From positions 558,001 to 622,000 of the forward strand of contig CAWCBE010000012.1 of NCBI GenBank assembly GCA_963793825.1: DNA of 64,000 nt, in the 5' to 3' direction. This DNA is from RYN-230 sp963793825. Lineage in GTDB: Bacteria; Actinomycetota; Actinomycetes; Streptosporangiales; Streptosporangiaceae. Position numbers and translations under genes: made by a program. How positions within the stretch are numbered: position 1 is the first letter of the stretch; each line of letters opens with the position of its first letter. The notes beneath the pieces were generated by a model. The model was not told the DNA's origin, did no database searches, and was given only the letters and a program-made list of their open reading frames with translations. Shown here in pieces: positions 16,934 to 24,062 of this stretch.

Positions 16934-18748
16934 CTATTCGGCGGCGGTCACCGGGTGATCCAGTGGCCGCGGCCCGGTGCCCGCCCCCGGGCTGGGCCGG
17001 TCCCGGCGGAGCACCGCGAGCAGCTCCTCGTACGGGCCGATCAGGTAGGCCTGGTCCCCGGCCCGCAGCCGGGTGCCGCGGCGCGGCGGGTGCTCCAGGT
17101 AGCCCTGGTCGGCGGCGCGGCTGATGGCCAGGATGCGGGTCGTCGCGGCCAGGTCACGCATGGCCAGCCCGTCCAGCCCGCCGCCGCCGCTTACCGTCAG
17201 CCGCGCCACCAGCAGCGGCTCGTCACCCACGTAGAACGTGCTGCGCACGTCGAGGCCGAGGGCGGCACCGACGAACCACGGGGCGGCCAGCGCCGCCGTG
17301 GACCGGACGTTGCGGAACCCGAAGTTGCGCCGGACCGACCGGGCCAGCTGAGGGTCGAACATGCGCAGCACGACCGGGGTGGCCGCCCAGCGCGGGCCGA
17401 GCTGGTCGCGCACGGCCAGGCCCGTCTCCAGGTTGGCCAGGTCATCACTGGTCAGCACGGCCACGGCGGACGCGCTGGCCAGGCTGACCGACTCCAGCGT
17501 CTCGGGCAGCGTCGCGTCCGCGATAACCACCGGCACGCCGAGGGCCCGGGCCTGGCCCAGGTGCCGGTTGTCGTCGCGCTGCTCCACCACGACCACCTCG
17601 CTGCCCGCCGCGACCAGCCGCGTGGCGGCCTGCATGCCCACCGACCCGAGCCCGATGACCAGCACGTGCCCGCGCAGCCCGGTGATCCGGCGGCGGCCCA
17701 GGGACTCCTCGATCCGCCGGCTGACCAGCATGTTGGTGAGCATGGCGAAGAAGACGGCGACGAACAGGGCGCCGAGCAGCATCAGGCAGATGGCGCCGGC
17801 CATCAGCCACGGGCCCTGGTGCCGGAAGGAGAAGTCGCCGTAGCCGACGGTGGTCACCGTCTCCACAGTGAAGTAGGCCGCGTCCAGCAGCGTCATCCGG
17901 TGCCCGCCGGGCAGCTGGAAGGCCAGCCGGAGGATCGTGGTCGAGGCAATGAGCACGGCGAACAGCGCCCCGAGCGCGACGGTGAGCCGGCGGTCCGTCG
18001 CGTGCAGCAGCGAGCCGGCCAGGTGGCGGAGGTGACGCAGGAGGCGGACCGGCCAGGCGGGCGGGCGAGCCGGGTCACGGTCCCGGTGCCCGGTGACCCC
18101 GGCGGCGCGCAGCTCGTCGGCGGTGCCGATCAGCGTCACCCCGTCGCCCGCCGCGACCCGCTGGTCCCGGCCCGGGCACAGGACGACGTCCCCGCCATCC
18201 GCCGGCTGCACCGCGATCGGGGCGAGCGCCCCGTACAGCTCGCGCAGGGTGGCGGCCCGCGGCGCGGTGGTCCGGGCCGCGGCGAACCGCTCACCGGCCA
18301 GCCTGATCTCCTGCACCCCGGACCGCAGGCAGGCCTCGGCGATGGACGGCGCCGACAGCCCGGCCACATCCAGCACCGACACCTGAATCCGGGACAGGGC
18401 CCGGCCCACCGCGGGGTTGCCCAGCTGCACGACGACCCGGACATCGGCCCGCAGTTCCCGGGTCAGCAGGGCGGTCTCCAGCGTGCGCAGATCGTCGTCC
18501 AGGACGCAGATCACCGCCTCCGCGCCGGCCAGCCCGGCCTCGCTGAGCGTCTGCGCGCTGCTGGAGCTCCCGGTCAGGTGCGGGATGCCCCAGGCGGTCA
18601 GGCTGCGGGCCAGCCGGAGGTCGGGGTTATCGTCCACGACCACCGCGGGCACCCCGGACAGGGTGAGCAGCCGGGCGATCCGGAGGCCCACCCCGTGCAG
18701 CCCGCAGACGATCACATGCCCGCGCCAGTCCGCATAATCGCTGCTCAC
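16934..18748 (-). CDS. K+ channel protein with RCK/TrkA-N domains on both sides of the pore
   Basis: A 604-residue protein with an unusual order. An N-terminal TrkA-N (RCK) Rossmann domain (HVIVCGLHGVGLRIARLL) is followed by a TrkA-C-like region to about residue 220. A two-helix pore module carries the potassium selectivity filter TVGYGD at residues 300-305. A second TrkA-N domain (HVLVIGLGSVGMQAATRLV) and C-terminal TrkA-C region follow. The sequence supports a ligand-gated K+ channel at the plasma membrane; NAD(H), nucleotide or Ca2+ control is inferred from the family. Both Rossmann domains keep glycine-rich nucleotide loops. The gene is divergent from the redox cassette that begins at 18914. 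Confidence 0.9.
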   Translation of the reverse strand: MSSDYADWRGHVIVCGLHGVGLRIARLLTLSGVPAVVVDDNPDLRLARSLTAWGIPHLTGSSSSAQTLSEAGLAGAEAVICVLDDDLRTLETALLTRELRADVRVVVQLGNPAVGRALSRIQVSVLDVAGLSAPSIAEACLRSGVQEIRLAGERFAAARTTAPRAATLRELYGALAPIAVQPADGGDVVLCPGRDQRVAAGDGVTLIGTADELRAAGVTGHRDRDPARPPAWPVRLLRHLRHLAGSLLHATDRRLTVALGALFAVLIASTTILRLAFQLPGGHRMTLLDAAYFTVETVTTVGYGDFSFRHQGPWLMAGAICLMLLGALFVAVFFAMLTNMLVSRRIEESLGRRRITGLRGHVLVIGLGSVGMQAATRLVAAGSEVVVVEQRDDNRHLGQARALGVPVVIADATLPETLESVSLASASAVAVLTSDDLANLETGLAVRDQLGPRWAATPVVLRMFDPQLARSVRRNFGFRNVRSTAALAAPWFVGAALGLDVRSTFYVGDEPLLVARLTVSGGGGLDGLAMRDLAATTRILAISRAADQGYLEHPPRRGTRLRAGDQAYLIGPYEELLAVLRRDRPSPGAGTGPRPLDHPVTAAE

Positions 18749-18913
18749 CAGGCTGATCGTTACCTGTGCAGATGTCCGGCATGTTAATGATGCGTCTCAG
18801 CAACGTGGCGTGACGTGCCGCCGGAACCGCCGGAAACGAGCCCGCCCATCGCCGGGGCAATCTTCAGCCGTTCTTGGCGGGACCTTAACCCGCTTTCCGG
18901 TGGACTGTCCGCC

Positions 18914-19510
18914 ATGCATGACGGATCCGAACCCCGTGGCCCGTACCCGCCACGGCCCGGCCATGGGCAGACCCGCCCGCTGACCAGGGCCGAGATCCCG
19001 GCTGGGCCGGGCGGCCCGGCCGGGCCGCTACCGGGCGCGGGCCGCGCGGGCGGCCGGGCCAGCGGCGGCATCGGCGAGGCGGACGGCGGCCGGGACGTGG
19101 CGCTGCGCCGCCTGTCCCGGCTGACCTGGCGCGCGACCCAGCTCAGCGCCATCACCGCGGCGGCGTTCGCGGTGCTGTTCGCGCGCAGCGCGCCCGCCCA
19201 GACGGCCAGCGCGGCCCGGGCCCCGGCCCCGACGCGGCCGGCCGCCCCGGCGGCCGGCACGGCCCCGGCCACGACGGCCGCCCCGGCCCCGGCGCGCTCC
19301 GCGAGGCACCGGGCGCGGGCCACCGCCCCGGTGGCGAGCCCGCCAGCCGCGCAGCCAGCCGCGCAGCCAGCCGCGCCACCCACCTCCGCCGCGGCGGCCG
19401 CGCCGAGCAGCGCGGCCCCGACGCTGGCCCCGCCGACTACGCCCCCCGCGCCCGCCCCGGCCCCCAGCCCGGTGCAGAGCACGTCGAGCGGATCGCATAG
19501 CGGCGGATGA
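18914..19510 (+). CDS. Pro/Ala-rich single-pass membrane protein, first gene of redox cassette
   Basis: A 198-residue protein of no recognised family. After a polar Pro/Gly-rich N-terminus there is one hydrophobic stretch (LSAITAAAFAVLFARSA). A long Ala/Pro/Thr-rich, probably extracytoplasmic segment follows, ending SSGSHSGG. The TGA stop overlaps the apbE ATG (ATGA), so it is translationally coupled to the flavin transferase. In related actinobacterial clusters this position is often held by an FMN-binding-domain protein. Here that domain is absent, although the Ser/Gly-rich tail loosely resembles a flavinylation motif; this is inference. The start at 18914 is preferred over an upstream ATG at 18815. 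Confidence 0.65.
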   Translation: MHDGSEPRGPYPPRPGHGQTRPLTRAEIPAGPGGPAGPLPGAGRAGGRASGGIGEADGGRDVALRRLSRLTWRATQLSAITAAAFAVLFARSAPAQTASAARAPAPTRPAAPAAGTAPATTAAPAPARSARHRARATAPVASPPAAQPAAQPAAPPTSAAAAAPSSAAPTLAPPTTPPAPAPAPSPVQSTSSGSHSGG

Positions 19511-20511
19511 ACGACCCGCTGAAGAGCGCGGGCATTACCTTCCGCGCGTGGGGAACCACGATGTCTGCCCTGGTCACCGACCCGGCGGCCGGTCAGGTAG
19601 CCCGCGCTGTCCTCAGCGCGGAACTGGCGGCGGCCGATGCGGCCTGCTCCCGGTTCCGCGACGACTCCGAGTTGTCCCGGCTCAACCGGGCGGGCGGCCG
19701 GAAGATCACGGTGAGCCCGCTGTTCGCCGGGGCCCTGGCGGCCGCGCTGGCCGCGGCCCAGGCCACCGCGGGCGACGTGGACCCGACCTGCGGAGGCGCG
19801 CTGGCCGCGCTGGGCTACGACCGCGACTTCGCGCAGCTCCCCCAGCGCCTCGTGGGGAGCGGCGGGCCGGGGCAGGCCGGGCCCACGCGCCCCGGGCCGG
19901 TGCTGACCGGCACGCCGGCGGTCGGCTGGCAGGCCGTGGACCTGGACGAGCAGCGGCGGAGGGTGCGGATCCCGCCCGGGGCCGCGCTCGATCTGGGGGC
20001 CACGGCCAAGGCGCTCACCGCCGACCGCGCCGCCACGGCGATCGCGGCGGCGGCGCGCTGCGGTGTCCTGGTCAACCTGGGCGGGGACATCCGGGTGGCC
20101 GGTGAGCCGCCGGACGGCGGCTGGTGCGTCGGGATCGCCGATGACGTCGGGCCGGGCGAGGTGCCCAGCGGCTGCGCACAGGCGGTCGTGCTGTCCGGGG
20201 GCGGTCTGGCCACCTCCAGCACGGCGGTGCGGTCCTGGCCGCGGGGCCCGGCCACGGTGCACCACATCCTGGTGCCCGCCAGCGGGCTGCCCGCCCGGAG
20301 CTGCTGGCGGACCGCGACCGTGGCCGCGGCCAGCTGCCTGGACGCGAACGCGGCCAGCACGGCCGCCATCATCCGCGGTGAGCGGGCACCCGGCTGGCTG
20401 GCCGCGCTGGGCCTGCCGGCCCGGCTGGCCCGGCACGACGGGACGGTGCGCACCGTGGCCGGCTGGCCGGATCCGGCCGGCCCGGGTGCGCGGCGCGGGA
20501 TCCCGGCATGA
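19507..20511 (+). CDS. apbE: FAD:protein FMN transferase (ApbE family)
   Basis: A 334-residue ApbE-like enzyme, which attaches FMN from FAD to Ser/Thr of target proteins, usually outside the cytoplasmic membrane. Family features are FRAWGTTMSALV near the start, SRFRDDSELSRLNR, GAALDLGATAKALTADRA (ALDLGgiaKG-type motif) and LVNLGGDIRVAG. No classical signal peptide is apparent, which is notable for an enzyme with exported substrates. Both ends overlap neighbours by ATGA, so it belongs to a tightly coupled cassette with a cytochrome b-like protein, a NuoF-like flavoprotein and a ferredoxin. Confidence 0.9.
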   Translation: MNDPLKSAGITFRAWGTTMSALVTDPAAGQVARAVLSAELAAADAACSRFRDDSELSRLNRAGGRKITVSPLFAGALAAALAAAQATAGDVDPTCGGALAALGYDRDFAQLPQRLVGSGGPGQAGPTRPGPVLTGTPAVGWQAVDLDEQRRRVRIPPGAALDLGATAKALTADRAATAIAAAARCGVLVNLGGDIRVAGEPPDGGWCVGIADDVGPGEVPSGCAQAVVLSGGGLATSSTAVRSWPRGPATVHHILVPASGLPARSCWRTATVAAASCLDANAASTAAIIRGERAPGWLAALGLPARLARHDGTVRTVAGWPDPAGPGARRGIPA

Positions 20512-21128
20512 CGGTCAGCTTCAGCGGGCCCGGCCTGTGGTACGCCACCCGGGCCACCGGCCTCGCCTCCCTGCTGCTGCTGACCGCCAGCGTCCTGCTC
20601 GGGGTGCTCACCGCCGGCCGGTTCGCCACGCCGCGCTGGCCGCGCTTCCTCACCGTGGGGCTGCACCGCAACGTCTCGCTGCTGGCCGTGGCCTTCCTCA
20701 CCCTGCACGTGGGCACGACCGTGCTCGACTCCTATACGTCCATCCAGCTGAGCGCAGCGTTCATCCCGTTCATCTCCGGCTACAAGCGGGCCTGGGTCGG
20801 CCTGGGCGCGGTCGCCCTGGACCTGCTCATCGCCCTGATCGTGACCAGCGTGGGCCGGGTGCGGCTGGGCCACCGGACCTGGCGCCTGGTGCACTGGGGC
20901 GGCTACGCCTGCTGGCCGGTCGCGGTGGCCCACGCGGTGGGCGCGGGCACCGACGCGCACCGCTCCTGGGCCGCCGTGCTGACGATCGCCTGCGTGGCCC
21001 TGGTCGCGGCCGCGGCCGCCTGGCGGGTCGGGCAGCGCTGGCCCGAGCGCCGCGTGCTCCGGGTGGCCGTGATGGCCGCCGCGGTGGCCGTGCCCGCCGT
21101 GCTGGGAGCGGGCGGGATCGGATGGTGA
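20508..21128 (+). CDS. ferric-reductase-like transmembrane (cytochrome b) protein
   Basis: A 206-residue integral membrane protein with five or six helices, matching the ferric-reductase-like transmembrane domain family (YedZ/MsrQ/NOX-type haem core). Histidines positioned for haem are visible in VGLHRNVSLLAV, FLTLHVGTTV, RLVHWGGYACW and VAVAHAVGAG. It probably moves electrons across the membrane from a cytoplasmic donor to an extracytoplasmic flavin or other acceptor. Its start overlaps the apbE stop (ATGA) and its stop overlaps the next start. Confidence 0.82.
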   Translation: MTVSFSGPGLWYATRATGLASLLLLTASVLLGVLTAGRFATPRWPRFLTVGLHRNVSLLAVAFLTLHVGTTVLDSYTSIQLSAAFIPFISGYKRAWVGLGAVALDLLIALIVTSVGRVRLGHRTWRLVHWGGYACWPVAVAHAVGAGTDAHRSWAAVLTIACVALVAAAAAWRVGQRWPERRVLRVAVMAAAVAVPAVLGAGGIGW

Positions 21129-22465
21129 ACCGGGAGCTCCTGCCCGTCCCCGCCATCCCGGCCGGGCCGACGGCGCCGCGGCGGCTGCCCCGGCTGCTGG
21201 CCGGCCTCAGCTACGACCGGCCGGTCAGCCTGGCCGACCACGAGCGCTGTCATGGCCCCATCCCGCGGCCCCGGCCGGGCCGTCCCGGCCGGCCGGGGCC
21301 GCTGATCGAGGTGGTGGAACGGTCCGGGCTGACCGGGCGCGGCGGGGCCGGGTTCCCGACCGGCCGGAAGATGCGGTCGGTGGCCAGCCGCCGCGGCCCG
21401 GCCGTGGTGATCGCGAACGGGGCCGAGGGGGAGCCGGCCAGCGGCAAGGACCGGCTGCTGCTGACCCGGCTGCCGCACCTGGTGCTGGACGGGATCAGCC
21501 TGGCCGCGCAGGCGGTCGGGGCCCGGGAAGCCCACCTGGTCGTGCACCGGCGCGACGGCTGGCTCCGCGACCGCCTGCAGGCGGCGGCCGACGCCCGGTA
21601 CCAGGCGGGCGCCGACCTGGTGCCGGTCCAGGTGACCGGGATTCCCGGCCGGTACGTGTCCAGCGAGCAGACCGCGGTCGCCGCGTTCCTGGGCGGCGGC
21701 CCGGGGAAGCCCGCGTTCACGCCGCCCCGGCTGGACGAGCGCGGCCTGCACGGCCGCCCCACGCTGCAGAACAACGTGGAGACGCTGGCCCACCTGGCGC
21801 TGATCGCCCGGCACGGTGACGGCTGGTTCCGCAGCATCGGGCTGCCCTCGGCCACCGGGTCGGCGCTGGTCACGGCAGGCGGCGCGGTCGGCCGGCCCGG
21901 CATCTACGAGATCGAGCTAGGCACCCGGATCGGGGATGTCCTCATGGTGGCCGGCGGCCCGGCCGAGCGGCCGCAGGCGGTCCTGGTCGGCGGCTATTTC
22001 GGTGGCTGGATGCCGGCCGAGCAGGCCTGGGGGCTGCCGCTCAGCCAGCCCACGCTGCGGGCGGCGGGCGGCGCGATGGGCGCCGGCATCCTGGTCGCGC
22101 TGCCGGTAACCTCGTGCGGCCTGGCCGAGACGGCCCGGGTGGTGCGTTACCTCGCGGAGGAGACCGCCGGCCAGTGCGGGCCGTGCGTCTTCGGCCTGCC
22201 CGCCCTGGCCGACGCGCTGGCCGACCTGGCCTACCACGGTGGCCGCGGCCGGGCGCTGGAGCAGATCGGCCGGCTTCTCCCGGTCATCGAGGGCCGTGGT
22301 GCCTGCCGCCATCCGGACGGGGCTACTCGGCTGGTGCGCAGCGCGCTGCGGACGTTCGCCGCGGATGCCCGGCGGCATGACCTCAGCGGCGCCTGTTACG
22401 GACTGCGCCGGGCGCCGCTGCTCCCGGTGCCCGGCGATGACGAACGGGACTGGGACTGGACATGA
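21122..22465 (+). CDS. NuoF-like flavin/iron-sulfur NADH dehydrogenase subunit
   Basis: A 447-residue protein related to the complex I 51-kDa subunit. The FMN/NADH motif GRGGAGFPTGRKM and the substrate loop NGAEGEPASGKD are clear; a SLBB-like region follows. At the Fe-S site, canonical ESCGxCxPCRxG reads ETAGQCGPCVFG, so the first cysteine is Ala349; Cys352, Cys355 and Cys395 remain. This suggests an altered cluster. The protein stands alone without NuoE or NuoG, next to a ferredoxin, so it may pass electrons between NAD(P)H and ferredoxin or the adjacent cytochrome. The ATG at 21122 overlaps the preceding stop by 7 nt. Confidence 0.82.
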   Translation: MVNRELLPVPAIPAGPTAPRRLPRLLAGLSYDRPVSLADHERCHGPIPRPRPGRPGRPGPLIEVVERSGLTGRGGAGFPTGRKMRSVASRRGPAVVIANGAEGEPASGKDRLLLTRLPHLVLDGISLAAQAVGAREAHLVVHRRDGWLRDRLQAAADARYQAGADLVPVQVTGIPGRYVSSEQTAVAAFLGGGPGKPAFTPPRLDERGLHGRPTLQNNVETLAHLALIARHGDGWFRSIGLPSATGSALVTAGGAVGRPGIYEIELGTRIGDVLMVAGGPAERPQAVLVGGYFGGWMPAEQAWGLPLSQPTLRAAGGAMGAGILVALPVTSCGLAETARVVRYLAEETAGQCGPCVFGLPALADALADLAYHGGRGRALEQIGRLLPVIEGRGACRHPDGATRLVRSALRTFAADARRHDLSGACYGLRRAPLLPVPGDDERDWDWT

Positions 22466-22677
22466 GCATCAGGCTGCGGGTCAACCCGATCGCCTGCGCC
22501 GCCCACGGGATGTGCGCCGAGCTGCTGCCCGAGGTGATCACCCTGGACCAGTGGGGCTACCCGATCCTGGCTCCCGGGCCGGTACCCCGCCCGCTGGCCG
22601 CGCTGGCCAAGCGGGCCGCGGCCAGCTGCCCCACGCTCGCCCTGCTGATCGAGGAGACCGGGCACCGGCCGCGCTGA
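22462..22677 (+). CDS. small single-cluster ferredoxin
   Basis: A 71-residue ferredoxin of the actinobacterial single-cluster type. Cysteines are visible at 12 (NPIACAAHGMCAELLPE), 18 and 56 (AAASCPTLAL). The C-x5-C...C-P pattern with three cysteines is typical of [3Fe-4S] ferredoxins. It overlaps the NuoF-like gene by ATGA and ends the cassette; it probably shuttles electrons to or from that flavoprotein. Only 4 nt separate its stop from the convergent gene. Confidence 0.85.
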   Translation: MSIRLRVNPIACAAHGMCAELLPEVITLDQWGYPILAPGPVPRPLAALAKRAAASCPTLALLIEETGHRPR

Positions 22678-22681
22678 GGGT

Positions 22682-23236
22682 TCAGTCGTCGCCCGGCTCC
22701 CCGCCGCCGCCGTCGTCGCCAGCCCAGCCCGTCGAGGCCACCGGCACGCCGCCCGGGCAGGTGACCAGCATCCGTTCCCCCTGCTGCCCGGCGGTGAAGA
22801 ATACCCGGGCCACCGGGGCGGGCCCCCGGGCCACGTCCTCGGCCTGGTAGCCCGGCGACGGGCTCCACGAGATGAGGTAGGCCCCGGCCGCCGCGCAGCT
22901 GGCCAGCACGGTTCCGCCCGCCGAGCTCAGCAGCGTGCCGTCCACCCCACCGGCGGCCGCCGGTGGGGTGGACGGGGCCGCCGCCGTTCCCGGGCGGCCT
23001 GCGGCCCGGGTGGGGGCGGGGGTGGGGACGGCCGCAGGCGATGGCTCGGTGTCGCGGCCGCCGCCGGCCAGGGCTTGGTTGACCGCCGACACGGTGAGTT
23101 GCTGGGTGGGGGTGCCCGCGATGCTCTGGCCGATGAGCGAGACCGCGGCGAGGCTGCCACCGGTCGCCGCGCCCACCCCGACCAGCCAGGCTCCGATACC
23201 GAGCAGGACGCGGGTGGGCACGGGGATCATCGTCAC
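22682..23236 (-). CDS. membrane-anchored Ala/Pro-rich hypothetical protein
   Basis: A 184-residue protein. Residues ~5-40 form an N-terminal hydrophobic anchor (VLLGIGAWLVGVGAATGG) with an exported remainder. A Pro/Ala/Thr linker follows, then a small C-terminal domain with two cysteines (SCAAAGAYLISWSPSPGY and LVTCPGG) that could form a disulfide. The acidic Gly/Asp tail ends it. No family recognised. It is divergent from the two-component regulator and convergent with the ferredoxin gene, so it may be a target of that system. The start is GTG at 23236 or ATG at 23230. Confidence 0.65.
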   Translation of the reverse strand: MTMIPVPTRVLLGIGAWLVGVGAATGGSLAAVSLIGQSIAGTPTQQLTVSAVNQALAGGGRDTEPSPAAVPTPAPTRAAGRPGTAAAPSTPPAAAGGVDGTLLSSAGGTVLASCAAAGAYLISWSPSPGYQAEDVARGPAPVARVFFTAGQQGERMLVTCPGGVPVASTGWAGDDGGGGEPGDD

Positions 23237-23350
23237 GGGCGGCAGCCTAAGGAGGGGTTAAGCCAGCACTAACAGCCTGGCCGGAGGGCTTCCCATGGTG
23301 CCGTGACTGGCTGCATTAGGTGCCGATTTCCGGATAACGTCCTGCTCGTG

Positions 23351-24034
23351 GTGCAGCTGCTGCTGGTGGAGGATGACGTCTCGATCCGTGGCGCGCTGAT
23401 CCGGGCGCTTACCGAGCGGGGCCATGTGGTGACGAGTACCCCGAGCGCGATGGCCGCGCTGCAGCAGATCCACCAGGCACCCCCGGACCTCGTCCTGCTC
23501 GACCTGGGCCTGCCCGACCTGGGCGGCTACGAGGCGCTGCGGATGCTGCGCGCGATCAGCCAGGTGCCCGTGGTCGTGATCACCGCCCGCGATGACGAGG
23601 CCACCATCATCCGGGTGTTGGACGCGGGGGCGGACGACTATGTGGTCAAGCCGTTCGGCGGCGGCCAGATCGAGGCCCGGATCCGGGCCGTGCTGCGCCG
23701 CGCCGGCGCGGGCCGGCCAGGGGCCCCGGGCGCGCTCACCGTGGGGTCGCTGCGGCTGGACCCCGACGCGCACGAGGCCACCCTGGACGGGGTCCCGCTG
23801 GATCTGAGCCGGCGCGAGTTCGAGCTGCTGCACTACCTGGTGGCGCACGCCGGCCAGGTGGTGACCAAGCGGGACCTGCTCACCCACGTCTGGCAGCTGC
23901 CCTACGGGGGCGCCGACAAGACCGTCAACGTGCACGTGTCGTGGCTGCGGCGCAAGCTCGGCGAGACCGCCCAGCAGCCCCGCTACCTGCACACCGTGCG
24001 CGGTGTGGGGATCAAGCTCACGGCCCCCTCATGA
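23351..24034 (+). CDS. OmpR/PhoB-type response regulator
   Basis: A 227-residue two-component regulator. The receiver domain has the acidic pair in LLLVEDDVS, phospho-acceptor Asp51 in LVLLDLGLPDLGG, and Lys in DDYVVKPFGGGQIEAR. The C-terminal winged helix (LDLSRREFELLHYLVAHAG ... VHVSWLRRKLGE) is of OmpR type. GTG at 23351 (or 23348) is chosen because it starts directly at the receiver strand; the ORF is open back to 23303. The stop lies 28 nt before the kinase start, so the pair form one operon. Confidence 0.9.
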   Translation: MQLLLVEDDVSIRGALIRALTERGHVVTSTPSAMAALQQIHQAPPDLVLLDLGLPDLGGYEALRMLRAISQVPVVVITARDDEATIIRVLDAGADDYVVKPFGGGQIEARIRAVLRRAGAGRPGAPGALTVGSLRLDPDAHEATLDGVPLDLSRREFELLHYLVAHAGQVVTKRDLLTHVWQLPYGGADKTVNVHVSWLRRKLGETAQQPRYLHTVRGVGIKLTAPS

Positions 24035-24062
24035 TGGTGCGCGCTGCTGGCCCGGGCCCGCC

